A DNA stretch of 64,000 bases from Pycnococcus provasolii (taxonomy: Eukaryota; Chlorophyta; Pseudoscourfieldiophyceae; Pseudoscourfieldiales), in NCBI GenBank assembly GCA_049487715.1, contig CP150555.1:372001-436000 (forward strand), read 5' to 3'. The first letter of the stretch is position 1. Every line of letters starts with the position of its first letter. Position numbers and translations under genes: made by a program. The notes below the pieces were generated by a model. The model saw only the letters and a program-made list of their open reading frames with translations. It had not been told where the DNA came from and ran no database searches. Of this stretch, positions 19,965-29,685 are shown one piece after another.

Positions 19965-22900
19965 ATGCCGTCGAGAGGAGCGCCGTCTGCCGCGCCGCCG
20001 CCGCCGCCGCCCATGACGACCATGACGACGACGACGACGACAGGGGGGGTGCTGCAGCCTTTCGCTGGTGATCAGCAGCAGAAAAACGACAAAAAAACAA
20101 AGAAGAAGCACGCATCCGCATCAAGCAACGTTCAAAACCTCTCCGAGCTCGACCTCAAGCTGAGCGCGAAGCGACGATTCTTCGACAAACCAATCGCAGA
20201 ACCGTGCTACGAGATGTCCAGAACGCCATCCGCAAAGCCTGACCTCAAAGGATCCTTTCTCGTGAGAGTCACAGACAGAGACGTTTGGATGGCGCACCTC
20301 ACGGAGATGCTGCTGCTCTGCAACGAAGCGGCGTGGCGGCGAGCAGAACGGGACAGGGACAAGCACGGTACCACGGCAGCCGCCGTCGCGGCGGAGATGA
20401 TGCAGCAGCAGCAGGCGTCGTCGTCGTCCAAGAAGAAGAACGGAACCACGAAGGCGGGTGCCGCCGCTGCCGCCGCCGCTGCTGCCGCTGCCGCCGCCGA
20501 GAGCTCGCAGAAGCAGGCTCTGTCGTACCTCCCGCCGATCGTGCCTCACGAACCCAAGCCTCTCCTACTAGAGTACCTCGCCGATCGACTCGACACGGAC
20601 GATCCACTGCAAGGATACGTCGTCAGGCACAACTCCGCCGCGCCGCCTAGGCCTGGCTGCCCCGCGCCGTCGCCTCCGGCATACCCGCTGCAGGGATTCG
20701 TGCTCTTCACCAACTTCACCACGTGGGCGCCACACTTCCACTTCGTCGACGACCTTGCAAACGAGCCGCTCGCGGGTGTCACGAAGGACGACTTCGCCTC
20801 GCACCGCGTCGACTACACGGGCGATCTCGCGCGTGCTCTCGACAGCCATCCGAAGCGCGGCGACCCGGAGGAGGAGGGCATGATCCTCAGCCGTGTGGCC
20901 GAGGTGAGCCTGCTTGGTGGGCTAGGATGCGGAGCGACGATGCTGCGCTTCGTGCTCGACGAGCTCGCGGCGTCTGGGGAGTACGATCACGTGGTGCTGC
21001 AGGCGACGGACCAGGCTGTTCCTTTCTACGAAAGCATGGGATTCGCTCGCATCGGATGCGTCGCCTGCTCCGACAACGAGATCACCGGCGTGAGCCTGGA
21101 TGGATGTCCGTACAAGGTGCTCAACGAGGCGCACGCGCCGGCGCTGGCAGCCGCTGATGCCGCCCGCGCCGTCGCGGATTCGGAGGGTGGCATCTCTGGC
21201 TCTTGCCTAGCCTCTCTGCGTTCAGCCTGTTCCGCACGGCCGCACAGCAAGGAGCCGACGTTCGCGGAGGCCACGGAACACGCAAGGAGGCTGTACTGGG
21301 TGCACAAGGTGATGCGTACGTGCCTTCGTTACCTTCGCAAGCTTCCGGGGAGCAGCCTCTTCGCGTATCCCGTGAGCGAGGACGAGGTGCCCGGATATCG
21401 CAGCGTGGTTGCCGAGCCGATGGCGTACTACGATGTGCAGCGCAGGGTGTCCCTCGGATACCACCAGGGTGGGTATCGCAGCTGGGCGCAGTTCAAGCGC
21501 GACATCATGCTCATTGCCGAGAACTGCACCTTCTTCAACCGCCTGAAGACGTCCGAGTACCACAAGGTCGGCGTGGAGCTTCGACGCCAGGCTCGCGCGC
21601 TCTTCGCGAGCTGGGAAAAGCGATGCGGCGACTGGCTGACCCACGACGACCCGCTGGCGAGGAATAACAACAACAACAACGTCATCAACGCCAGCCTGGT
21701 GAATGGAGACGTCGCCATGGCTCCCGCGGGTGCTTCCGACTCCGACGCCGCCGCCGCCGCCGCCCCAAATCTGAAGCGAAAGGGAGGCAAGCTTTCCGCG
21801 AAGAAGGGAAAGAAGAGGGGGCGCATCGGCGGCAGCAAAAGTGGTGGCAGCACAGGCGACATGGCCGCCGCCGCCGCCGCCGCAGCCATGCCTCCTTCGA
21901 CAGAGCCGGATCCCCACGACCCGAACCTGCTCGCGGCGTACAATGCATCCGCACGCGTGGACCCGTGCGTGCTCGGGTATGTTCACTGGACGTTCCACGA
22001 TCAGCCGGTGGAGGATCAGTACCCGAGCTACATGATGGCGCGCTCGGTGCATGGTCCGCTGGATTACGCACCCACGTGCCCCTCGGTGCCGCCACAAGCT
22101 TGTGTGACCGTGCCACGTGGGAATGGGAAGTTTGCCGCCAAGGTGGTGAGAGGCGGTGCGCACTCGTACCTTGGTATTTTCGAGAGCGAGAAGGAGGCGA
22201 TGGCGCGCTACCGCGAGGCGGCAAAGGAGTACGACAAGGCTCACACAGGGCTCGCGGAGGCACCGACGGTTGGCAAGCGGCGTAGCGAGCCGCCCGCGAT
22301 GTTCGAGCAGAGGGAGAGACTACTGTCGCTGAGGCCGCCTGGTTTTGAGCTGCCTCCTCCAGAGGAGGAGGAGGAGAAGGAGGAGAAGGAGGAGAAGAGG
22401 AAGAGGAAGGACGAGATGGCTGTAGATGAGCAGAGTCATAGAGGTGTGGCGTCAGCGGATGCATCCAAGGACCCTGGAACATCAGGACCATCTTCGCCGA
22501 CACTACGCTCCGGGAGAAGCGTTCCCTTGACGGTTGCGCCAGTTGCCAGCAGCTTGGGAACAAAGGCGCGGAATCTGATCCAAACGACGCTTCCCTTCGC
22601 GCTGTTGCGTGCATCGACGCGAACGACGCGAGCTTCCGAGGGTGTCGCCGCCGCGGCGGCCGCCGCGGCGACTGCCACCACAGCGGCAGCGTCGGGATCG
22701 GCCAAGGCTAAGGAGAAGCAGAAGGAGGAACCTGCACCATTAGCTGCTCCTGCCATTGTTCCTGCCACCACCGCCGCCGCTGCCGCCGTTCCACCGCCAC
22801 CACCGCCATCATCGTCAGCCGCGGAGCCTCCGCCGCTCTCTCCCATGGATGCGAATGCGCTGGCGCTCGCACGCGCATCCTGTCCTGATCCACCCGAACC

Positions 22901-23333
22901 ACCAAAGAAGGGAACTCCCAAGCTGTACAACAAAACCGTCAAGGTGAAGCATTTGGATCCGGAGACGTACCCGCACACGTACTGGTTTGTTTACCAGTAC
23001 GTACCCGACATGCGATGGGCGCACCTGTGTCCTATGGTGATCAGCGGTTACTTTGCAGGCAACTCAACATCAAAGCGCTACGGCCGTCCACGATACAAGC
23101 TTGCACCGGAGGGAACGGTTCGCGAGCTCGACGTTGCGGCGCATCGCGTACAGGTTGTGAAGAGCGAGCAGGTGGCGAAGAACACGGACGCGGACCAGGA
23201 GGTTTGGGACGTGTTTGATGATGACGAAATTCCACCACAAATGGCGCCAGGCTGGGTTCCTCCGAGTGAACCTGCAGCCACCGCCGCCGCCACAGCCACC
23301 GCCGCCGCCGCCGCCGCCGCTGGCGTTGTTTGA
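19965..23333 (+). CDS. GNAT acetyltransferase-like / bromodomain / AP2-like multidomain chromatin protein
   Basis: 1,122 residues from the first in-frame ATG (19965). A Pro/Thr-rich N-terminus leads to a GNAT-type region: EVSLLGGLGCGATMLRFVL (acetyl-CoA loop-like) and VVLQATDQAVPFYESMGF, the conserved GNAT motif B (nt ~20900-21060). A bromodomain follows (nt ~21290-21640): KLPGSSLFAYPVSEDEVPGY, PMAYYDVQRRV, IMLIAENCTFFN with the acetyl-lysine-binding Asn. A segment at nt ~22100-22250 (KFAAKVV, HSYLGIFESEKEAMARYREA) has the strand-strand-helix layout of an AP2/ERF domain. Acidic, poly-Ala and poly-Pro linkers and a conserved-looking C-terminal block (LYNKTVKVKHLDPETYPHTY) complete it. It is probably nuclear and acts on histones. 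The full architecture is unusual, and no single orthologue comes to mind. Confidence 0.75.
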   Translation: MPSRGAPSAAPPPPPPMTTMTTTTTTGGVLQPFAGDQQQKNDKKTKKKHASASSNVQNLSELDLKLSAKRRFFDKPIAEPCYEMSRTPSAKPDLKGSFLVRVTDRDVWMAHLTEMLLLCNEAAWRRAERDRDKHGTTAAAVAAEMMQQQQASSSSKKKNGTTKAGAAAAAAAAAAAAAESSQKQALSYLPPIVPHEPKPLLLEYLADRLDTDDPLQGYVVRHNSAAPPRPGCPAPSPPAYPLQGFVLFTNFTTWAPHFHFVDDLANEPLAGVTKDDFASHRVDYTGDLARALDSHPKRGDPEEEGMILSRVAEVSLLGGLGCGATMLRFVLDELAASGEYDHVVLQATDQAVPFYESMGFARIGCVACSDNEITGVSLDGCPYKVLNEAHAPALAAADAARAVADSEGGISGSCLASLRSACSARPHSKEPTFAEATEHARRLYWVHKVMRTCLRYLRKLPGSSLFAYPVSEDEVPGYRSVVAEPMAYYDVQRRVSLGYHQGGYRSWAQFKRDIMLIAENCTFFNRLKTSEYHKVGVELRRQARALFASWEKRCGDWLTHDDPLARNNNNNNVINASLVNGDVAMAPAGASDSDAAAAAAPNLKRKGGKLSAKKGKKRGRIGGSKSGGSTGDMAAAAAAAAMPPSTEPDPHDPNLLAAYNASARVDPCVLGYVHWTFHDQPVEDQYPSYMMARSVHGPLDYAPTCPSVPPQACVTVPRGNGKFAAKVVRGGAHSYLGIFESEKEAMARYREAAKEYDKAHTGLAEAPTVGKRRSEPPAMFEQRERLLSLRPPGFELPPPEEEEEKEEKEEKRKRKDEMAVDEQSHRGVASADASKDPGTSGPSSPTLRSGRSVPLTVAPVASSLGTKARNLIQTTLPFALLRASTRTTRASEGVAAAAAAAATATTAAASGSAKAKEKQKEEPAPLAAPAIVPATTAAAAAVPPPPPPSSSAAEPPPLSPMDANALALARASCPDPPEPPKKGTPKLYNKTVKVKHLDPETYPHTYWFVYQYVPDMRWAHLCPMVISGYFAGNSTSKRYGRPRYKLAPEGTVRELDVAAHRVQVVKSEQVAKNTDADQEVWDVFDDDEIPPQMAPGWVPPSEPAATAAATATAAAAAAAGVV

Positions 23334-23480
23334 CACACCAGCCAAATGAAAAGATAAATTTTTTCCCCCCCTTCAAGAATACGTTCCCCTTCATAGAGTC
23401 AGTCAGTCCCCCCAATTTCCGGTTTTGTTTTGTGAAAAGGAAAGTCAAGTTTGCGGGTGTGGTTACAAACATTTCTTGAT

Positions 23481-23519
23481 GTGTGTGTGTGTGTGTGTGT
23501 GTGCATATATATATATACA
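23481..23519. repeat. (GT)n followed by (AT)n microsatellite between convergent genes
   Basis: About 11 GT units run directly into AT repeats, in the 408-bp space (23334-23741) between the convergent bromodomain and KH genes. The rest of that space is AG-rich on the plus strand and holds no gene that I can see. Confidence 0.85.
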
Positions 23520-23741
23520 TATATTTGGGTTGGTTGGTAGGTAGGGTGGAGTGGGTGGGTAGTACAGAGTACAGATGATGGATATGGAGAGAGAGAGACA
23601 GACAGAGAAAATGAAAAAAGAGAAATGAGGGAAGACGAATCATGCATACAAGGAAACACAAAAAAGAAAACAGGCATGAGAAATAAAATGCATGCAAAAA
23701 AAAACAATACACACCACTCTACCAGTAAAACAAAAGGAAAG

Positions 23742-25463
23742 TTAGGAAGTTGGAAATGTCCAAACAGTCTCGTTCGTTCGTGCGTTGTGGTAGTACGTGC
23801 GATTGTGCTTCTCGTCCGTGTAGGCGGTCCACCCGTCTGGCAGAGGTGGCGTTCGCGATGGTGGTGCCATGGAAGGTGGCATCGGCGGAACCTGCATGAA
23901 GGGGTTAGGCTGAGGCATGCCCCCCTGGAACGGCGGCGCCATCTGCGGCGGGGCATTAAATCCATGCCCTCCCGGGAAGTTTGGTGGCGGCAACATTGCT
24001 GGCATCATTCCCGGCGGCGGTCCGTGCATCATGCCACCGCCATGTGGTGGCATCATGTGAGGCATGGGACCGCCCATTCCTCCTCCCATCGCGAGCTGGC
24101 GGTTGAGCTCCTCGATCGCGGCGTTGGACCCCGCGGCGATGTCCTCGACCATAGACGCGCACGACGCCACGGCTTGTGGGTGCCCGCTGATGGAGACTTT
24201 CGCGGGATCCGTGCTCTGGTCAATTTGAATGCGTGCACCGGTTGAATTCTGAAGCTTTTTGATGACGTCACCGCCACGACCGATGACACGACCAACCATC
24301 GACTTGGGGCAGAAGATGACGGAGCTGATGCCCGCACCCTGCATGCCTCCTGCACCTCCGTGGCCGCCACCTCCGATCTGGCCGGCGTTGACGAGGTCCA
24401 TCACCATGCGCACGCCAACCGCCACGCACTGCGGAAGTCCGGCGATGTGAACGATGCGATTCTCGCCGTCGGGGTGGTTCTGGTCCACCTCGATGCGTGC
24501 GCCGGAGTTGCTTTGGAGGGACTTGATCGTCTCGCCACCCTTCCCAATGACGCGTCCTACGGCGTGAGGTGGGCACGGCACGCGCTCCACCACCTCTCCA
24601 GGTGCCATCAGCCGACCGTATATTTTCTGCGGTGGCTGCATTTGCTGCTGCTGCTGCTGCTGCTGCATTTGATTCATGTGCTGTTGCGGAGGTATGATGA
24701 CTGGCGGCGCGGCGATGGACACCTGCTGCTGCTGCTGCTGCTGGTGGTGGTGGTGGGGAGGTTGCTGCCTTGGTTTTGCTGCTGGTGGTGCATCCATCGC
24801 GTCATCCGCCTTTCTCTTTTTCGTGATTGTGGTCGCCGTCTGCTGCTGTGGTGGCTGTTCTTTTTCCTTGGAGGGTTTGTTGTCTGTAGCCCCCACCTTG
24901 GGTATCACCGTGGCTGTCTGTGGCTGTGCAGCAGCAGCACCGTTGCTGTCCTTGTGCTTGTTGTTGTTGTTGTTGTTATTATTCTTCTTCTTTTCCTCAG
25001 GCTCCCCCTTCTCAGAAATCAAAGCAGAAGGCTGAGAGGGAGGCTGAGACGCTTCCTTGAGAGCTTCTTCTTCTTCTTCTTCTTTGTTGTTGTTGTTGTT
25101 GTTGTTATTCGGAGGAGGCGCGTCACCACCACGATCTTCTTCCCCATCCTCCTCCTGAACAACGCCTTTCTTAGAATCTGGTTTGAAATCAGAATCAGGC
25201 ACAGGCAAGGATGCGTCTTTATCAGCCGCAGCCGCCTCTTTACCAGGATCGTCCTCAGGATCTTTCTCAGCTTCATCGGAGCCAGCAGCAGGAGCAGCAG
25301 CAGCATTCTCCTCCCCACCAACCTCCGCAGACCCACCAGGAGCACTAGTTTCCCTAAGAGCGAGAACACGGGAAACAAGTTCCGCCTTGTTTCCCGTTGA
25401 GCATAGGGAAGCGTTTTTCAGCTCCAGGCGCAGGTCAGCGACACGCAGTTGGGACGGATGCAT
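23742..25463 (-). CDS. SAP - KH - KH - WW RNA-binding protein
   Basis: 573 residues. Residues 1-38 (LRVADLRLELKNASLCSTG, KAELVSRVLAL) are a SAP helix-hairpin. A long acidic, Asn- and Gln-rich disordered stretch follows. KH1: VPCPPHAVGRVIGKGGETIK with the GKGG loop. KH2: FCPKSMVGRVIGRGGDVIKK with GRGG. Then a Gly/Met/Pro-rich region like branchpoint- and FUBP-type proteins, and a C-terminal WW domain (LPDGWTAYTDEKHNRTYYHN ... ETVWTFP). KH domains bind single-stranded RNA/DNA, WW binds Pro-rich partners, SAP often binds chromatin. A role in splicing or transcription-coupled RNA processing is likely. The combination resembles FUBP/KSRP proteins with SAP and WW added. The poly-Asn and poly-Gln runs are microsatellite-encoded. 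Confidence 0.85.
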   Translation of the reverse strand: MHPSQLRVADLRLELKNASLCSTGNKAELVSRVLALRETSAPGGSAEVGGEENAAAAPAAGSDEAEKDPEDDPGKEAAAADKDASLPVPDSDFKPDSKKGVVQEEDGEEDRGGDAPPPNNNNNNNNKEEEEEEALKEASQPPSQPSALISEKGEPEEKKKNNNNNNNNKHKDSNGAAAAQPQTATVIPKVGATDNKPSKEKEQPPQQQTATTITKKRKADDAMDAPPAAKPRQQPPHHHHQQQQQQQVSIAAPPVIIPPQQHMNQMQQQQQQQQMQPPQKIYGRLMAPGEVVERVPCPPHAVGRVIGKGGETIKSLQSNSGARIEVDQNHPDGENRIVHIAGLPQCVAVGVRMVMDLVNAGQIGGGGHGGAGGMQGAGISSVIFCPKSMVGRVIGRGGDVIKKLQNSTGARIQIDQSTDPAKVSISGHPQAVASCASMVEDIAAGSNAAIEELNRQLAMGGGMGGPMPHMMPPHGGGMMHGPPPGMMPAMLPPPNFPGGHGFNAPPQMAPPFQGGMPQPNPFMQVPPMPPSMAPPSRTPPLPDGWTAYTDEKHNRTYYHNARTNETVWTFPTS

Positions 25464-25626
25464 AGTTCGGATATTCTATGGCGGTGCGGTGGTGGTGGCA
25501 CAGAATGAAATTGAAAATGAAATGAAAACCAGAGAAGAGGCGGCGGCGGTTTTGGTTCGGGGGGGGGGAGCCTCAATTGGGGGAAGAAGGCAAAGACGGA
25601 TCCCCAATAACATTTTTTTTTTGGGG

Positions 25627-25645
25627 CTAACCCTTAGGGTTCGGG
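25627..25645. repeat. Telomere-like tract upstream of the SAP-KH-WW gene
   Basis: CTAACCCTTAGGGTTCGGG: CCCTAA and TTAGGG halves face each other, 164-182 bp upstream of the KH-gene ATG and just past the stop of the broken fragment at 25648. Confidence 0.65.
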
Positions 25646-25647
25646 CT

Positions 25648-26212
25648 CTACCCTTTCGTCTTGGTTTCCACATGCCCTGGCCCGCTGGCCGGGTCGTGTC
25701 CGCGGATGACGACGAGGTGTTCTTCGTTGGGGACGACGAAGGTCTTCTTCTTCCAAGCGCTCGCTGCAACTCCCTTGCCGACGGTGCTGACGAGCAGTTG
25801 CGTATGTGCAACCTTTTCCTTCCGGAGCTCTTGCTCTCTTTCACTCCTGCTTAAGCCGGACCATGGCGACCGGAAGAAACGATTGAGGACGGAGTGCCGC
25901 GTAGCGCCGCTGCGTCGCAGGCGAGCCGCCGTTCTTGACGTGGCCCTTGAAGCCCACGACGTCGCCGTTGGAGAGGATGACGTGGGTGATCTTCTCAATC
26001 TCCGTGATGTCGCAGAGCAGCGGCGAGATGGCGAGGCGGGTGACGGATAATAACACGCTCGATGATTCGATGAATGCCGCAAAGAGCGTGGGCTCTCTGT
26101 GAGCGCGAAGGAGTGGCGCTCGTGCTCGCGCCTCCGGCGGCTCACCTCGTGACGGTAGTGCGACGCGCAAAATATTGACAATATGTAGGTGCACGAGTGC
26201 AAAACCGGTCAT
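25648..26212 (-). pseudogene. Broken small coding fragment, unknown family
   Basis: From the ATG at 26212 the minus strand reads MTGFALVHLHIVNILRVALP ... CDITEIEKITHVILSNGDVV, GFKGHVKNG, then ends at a TGA after MVRLKQE (25841). Immediately afterwards a different frame reads EREQELRKEKVAHTQLLVST, AWKKKTFVVPNEEHLVVIRG and stops at 25648. Both halves look protein-like, and a one-base shift would join them, so I suspect a frameshifted or decayed gene. It lies between telomere-like tracts that belong to flanking promoters. No family recognised; a non-coding origin is not excluded. Confidence 0.35.
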
Positions 26213-26272
26213 AGGAAAAACGCGAGCGCGACCGGGATCCCCAAGGGACCCCCCACCACTGGTCACCTACCG

Positions 26273-26293
26273 GTTCGGGTTTCGGGTTAGGGC
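26273..26293. repeat. Telomere-like tract upstream of the beta-lactamase-like gene
   Basis: TTCGGGTTTCGGGTTAGGG variants, 231-251 bp upstream of the ATG at 26524. The remaining 26294-26523 flank also has a TACACAGTACTGTAGTA palindromic motif near 26414. Confidence 0.6.
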
Positions 26294-26523
26294 TAATCTC
26301 CGCCACGAACTGATGAGCGCTTTTGATCTCCGGAGGGCCTCCCCCATTCGCCGCGCCATTCCCAAACGTTACGGACCCGGTTACCGATTTCGTGCGGTCC
26401 TACATACCATAATCTACACAGTACTGTAGTATCTGCACGCCTCCATAGATAGTCTACTGCACAGTCCCAGTTTGTCGATTTGTCAGTCAAAACGTCGCAC
26501 TTACTGTACCAATAATAAGCGTC

Positions 26524-28290
26524 ATGCTCGTCCTGTTGGGTCGTGGTCATGTCCGTCGTCTTTTCTGTGCTTGGTTTGGTTTGGGTTTGGTTCTATTCGT
26601 AGTCTTCTTCTCTGGGATCCATGTGACGGTTGTAAGCGCCTCCTCTGACACTGACACTGATGATGTGTGTCGACACATGTCACCTGATGAACCTGGCAAC
26701 TCCATGGATTCAACAGCATCATCTTTTGGATTTCAGAAGGGGGGAATTGCCTTGCACCGCCGCCGCGCCGTCGACGCATGGCTTCGCCACATCACGCAAA
26801 CTGAAAAACTCTCACCCGGCGCCGTCGTCATGGCGGAAAAACATGGCGACGTTTACGTCGGACAGGCGGGCGACGCGCGAATACGACCTGACGCGCTCTT
26901 CCGCATATGCAGCCTCACCAAGGCGATCGTTTCCGTCGCGGCACTCTCGTACGTGCAAGACGGTCTGCTGGCGCTCGACGACGACGTCGTCAAGTACATC
27001 CCAGAGCTAAACGACATTCCAGGCGTGGTGGTGACACAGCCTAACCCTGGACACCCGTGGGGACGCCTGCGTAACATGGACAACCAGGGAGTCCACTTTC
27101 CTCGCACTTTTACAGCCTCAGACTTTGTGAAACAGTGCAAGCCTGGTGAACCTACATCACTAGATAATTTTAACTGCACCGACACGTACACCGTCGAGCC
27201 GCTGAAGCGAAGCATCACAGTCAGGCACCTGCTTACGCACACGGCTGGGTTCACCTACGAGTTCTTTGGCAAAAAACCAGACGGACTCGACAACAGCTAC
27301 CACGACCTGCGCACTCACATCGTATCGGCGGGATTCTACCCAGCCCACAAAGTGCTGAACGGATGCCAGTGTACGGAGAACGAGAGAGACGTCTCAGCGG
27401 AGGAGAATGTCGTGAAGCGTCTCGCCAAATCGCCTCTCGTCAGCCAGCCAGGCGAACGCATGTCCTACGGCTTGTCCACGGACGTGCTCGGCGTGCTCCT
27501 GCAGCGCGTCGAGCGAAGCGTGAGGCAGCGTGGGAACGACGATGGTGATGATGATGCAGCACTGCCGAGCCTCGAGGATGTGCTCAAGCAGCGCGTTTTT
27601 GAACCGCTCGGAATGAACGAGACGTTCTTCCATCGTGACGAGCGACGAGCGCAGACGAACGAGCTCGCACCTCTCTTCCACCTGCCGTCGCCAGGTGCGC
27701 ATCCTGTGGAATGCCACGATGGCGCGACGAAGTCGACGCCTTTGTACTGCCGCCTTCACGCGCGCGCGGTGGATGTGCGTGCTGGCGACAATCCACCGAG
27801 CATGCAGAGCGGCGGATGTGGGCTGCTCAGCACGCCGCGCGACTACCTGAAGTTTGTGCGGTTCCTGGCTGACGCCACGGCGCCGGAAGTGAGGAGGAGG
27901 GGCAGCACCGGCACTGGGCAGCTGCCAGTTTCGCTGACGGCGATGCGACGCGCTCTGCTGGTGGATCGTCTCGACGACGACGGCGACTGGGCATTTAAGA
28001 ATGTGGGCGCTGGCAATCGTGCGTTCGGTTGGAATTTTATCGGGCACGTCACACGTCACCATCGGTGGCACTCGACAGCCGAGAAGGAGTTTGTGGATCT
28101 CTACGACGACCTTCTCGTCGCGCCTCTCAGCCAGACTGGGAAGGGTCTGCACGGTTTGCTTTACTACGTGGACGCTGGCACTGGCGTCGCATCTTTGTTT
28201 TTCCACCAGTGCCATGGATTTGACAGCGCGTGCTTTGCTGCTAACAACCGCATTGGCGCGGTGTTTGGTAACCTCATGGCGAGCTTGTGA
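26524..28290 (+). CDS. Secreted/lumenal serine beta-lactamase-like hydrolase (PF00144 type)
   Basis: 588 residues. A strong signal peptide or anchor (WFGLGLVLFVVFFSGIHVTV) is followed by a class C beta-lactamase/DD-peptidase fold. The active-site SxxK is in RICSLTKAIVSVAAL (Ser and Lys present). YGLSTDVLG is the YxN-type motif, with Ser at the Asn position. Conserved helices DGLLALDDDVVKYIPELND and TVRHLLTHTAGFTYEFF are clear. PF00144 enzymes in eukaryotes (LACTB-like) are esterases or peptidases rather than antibiotic-resistance enzymes. Two inserts (after PNPGHPWGRLR, and the acidic DDGDDDAAL stretch) enlarge the protein relative to the ~400-residue family norm. It lies in the secretory pathway or outside the cell. 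Substrate unknown. Confidence 0.88.
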   Translation: MLVLLGRGHVRRLFCAWFGLGLVLFVVFFSGIHVTVVSASSDTDTDDVCRHMSPDEPGNSMDSTASSFGFQKGGIALHRRRAVDAWLRHITQTEKLSPGAVVMAEKHGDVYVGQAGDARIRPDALFRICSLTKAIVSVAALSYVQDGLLALDDDVVKYIPELNDIPGVVVTQPNPGHPWGRLRNMDNQGVHFPRTFTASDFVKQCKPGEPTSLDNFNCTDTYTVEPLKRSITVRHLLTHTAGFTYEFFGKKPDGLDNSYHDLRTHIVSAGFYPAHKVLNGCQCTENERDVSAEENVVKRLAKSPLVSQPGERMSYGLSTDVLGVLLQRVERSVRQRGNDDGDDDAALPSLEDVLKQRVFEPLGMNETFFHRDERRAQTNELAPLFHLPSPGAHPVECHDGATKSTPLYCRLHARAVDVRAGDNPPSMQSGGCGLLSTPRDYLKFVRFLADATAPEVRRRGSTGTGQLPVSLTAMRRALLVDRLDDDGDWAFKNVGAGNRAFGWNFIGHVTRHHRWHSTAEKEFVDLYDDLLVAPLSQTGKGLHGLLYYVDAGTGVASLFFHQCHGFDSACFAANNRIGAVFGNLMASL

Positions 28291-28519
28291 GAAACGTTAA
28301 TTAACAGAAAGAAAAAGAAATACATATGCCTTGTAAATCAATATCAATTCCCTCTCAATGTCTCTATGTGACAAAACCCTACATAGGGGATATCTGCGGT
28401 GCAAACTAAATCTCCGCGCTTCCAAAAATCAATCTTTTGTTGATCTTTTTTTTCATCCCCCTATTCTCCCAGCTGTCCCTTCCGTGCTGTGCTTGCCTTG
28501 GCGCGTGAACCAAACAAAC

Positions 28520-29585
28520 ATGGCGCTCGTGCCTCGTCGCATCGTTGTGTCGCGCAGTGTCCCAGTGGTCGCCAGTGCTCCTGCAGGTAAGTGCAGGGTT
28601 ATTAGTAGTAAAGCTGCTCGTCTGATCGTCTGTCGGGCGTCTTCCACCTCCACCAATGCTGCAGCAGGACCTCGCATCGACCCCGCGACCGTCGAAAAGC
28701 TGCCAAGCCACGCGTGGTGGCCGGAACGACTCGCGAAACTCCAAGCCAGCGATGCCGTCTCCGTGGTGGGGCCGCAGGAGGCGTACGACATGTACAAGGA
28801 GGGTAAGGCGAAAATTGTCGACGTGAGAGGTGAGGTGGACTTTGAGGAGAGCCGCATCGAAGGGTCGGAGAACCTGCCGTACCTCATCGCGGATAAAAAC
28901 AAGGCGAGGTGGTTCGTTGGCATGATGCTCTGCACCAAGGGCGGTTTCAAAGGACGCAACGACGACTTCGTGGCTCAGTTCGAGCAGAGATTTCCTGACA
29001 AGAAGGCGCCTGTGCTCGTCGCGTGCCGTCGTGGAGGGGAGCTCGGCGGAACGCCGGTGACGCGTGGCGACGACGGCAGGCTGGTGTATCCCGAGGGTGC
29101 GACGTCGTACGTCGACCCGACGCAAAGCCAAAGTATGTATGCGTGCTACGAACTCATGCAGGCTGGCTACGAGGATTTGAGAATTATCGACGGAGGGATT
29201 GTGCGGTGGTTCTACGACGAGCTGCCGTACGAGGACAACCCGTTCGACTTTAAGTTTCATCCCACCATCTTGCCAGGTATCGTGTTTCAGCTTGTTGTCG
29301 TGGAGTTTGCCGTCGTGCAGGCAAACTTGAAGTTTGCTTCGCAGCATCCAGAGTACGGCGTTCCCATTTACTACAAGTGGATGGACGCTATCAGTGCAAT
29401 GCTTTCGGGGTGGTGGTGGTGGTGGTGGTGGTGGAATGTAAATGAAAAAAAAAAACCGATGACGAATCAGTTTTTACAAAGTGCTTTTGGTTTTTCTTTG
29501 TTGTGTGTTGGTTTTTGCGCAACTGCCTTTTAATTTTTTTTTCAGGTCCTCGGGCTGGCCACACACGGAAGTCTTCCGTGTGTAG
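28520..29585 (+). CDS. Plastid-targeted rhodanese-domain protein, two exons
   Basis: The start is the ATG at 28520 (MALVPRRIVVSRSVPVVASA), giving a Ser/Ala/Arg-rich transit peptide. The rhodanese domain has AKIVDVRGEVDFEESRIEGS and the active-site loop VLVACRRGGELGGTP with the catalytic Cys in place. It ends RIIDGGIVRWFYDELPYEDN, followed by a hydrophobic stretch (GIVFQLVVVEFAVVQANL) that may be a membrane helix. Exon 1 ends at 29409. Intron 29410-29545 (136 nt) starts GTGGTGG and ends in a T-run plus CAG. Exon 2 (29546-29585) adds SSGWPHTEVFRV and a TAG. Reading through instead would give eight consecutive Trp from a (TGG)n tract, which is implausible. It is convergent with the selenoprotein candidate. 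Confidence 0.8.
29561..29583. repeat. Perfect 11-bp inverted repeat at convergent gene ends
   Basis: ACACACGGAAG-T-CTTCCGTGTGT. It overlaps the rhodanese stop codon and lies in the expected 3' UTR of the opposite-strand thioredoxin-fold gene, so either transcript could fold it into a hairpin. It could be a processing signal or protective structure. It lacks the SECIS core. Confidence 0.6.
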
Positions 29586-29685
29586 ATTATGTGTGGATTT
29601 CGCAGACACCGGGGCCGTCACATATGGCGGCGCATCACCAAAAACAAACCAAACAAACAAAAAAACGCAACAAAAAAGACGCACT

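Noticed and set aside
29581-29640. SECIS-like folding around TGATGCGCCG ... GAAA downstream of the TGA-containing gene
   Set aside because: The helix is weak and the apical AA is missing; I do not claim a SECIS.
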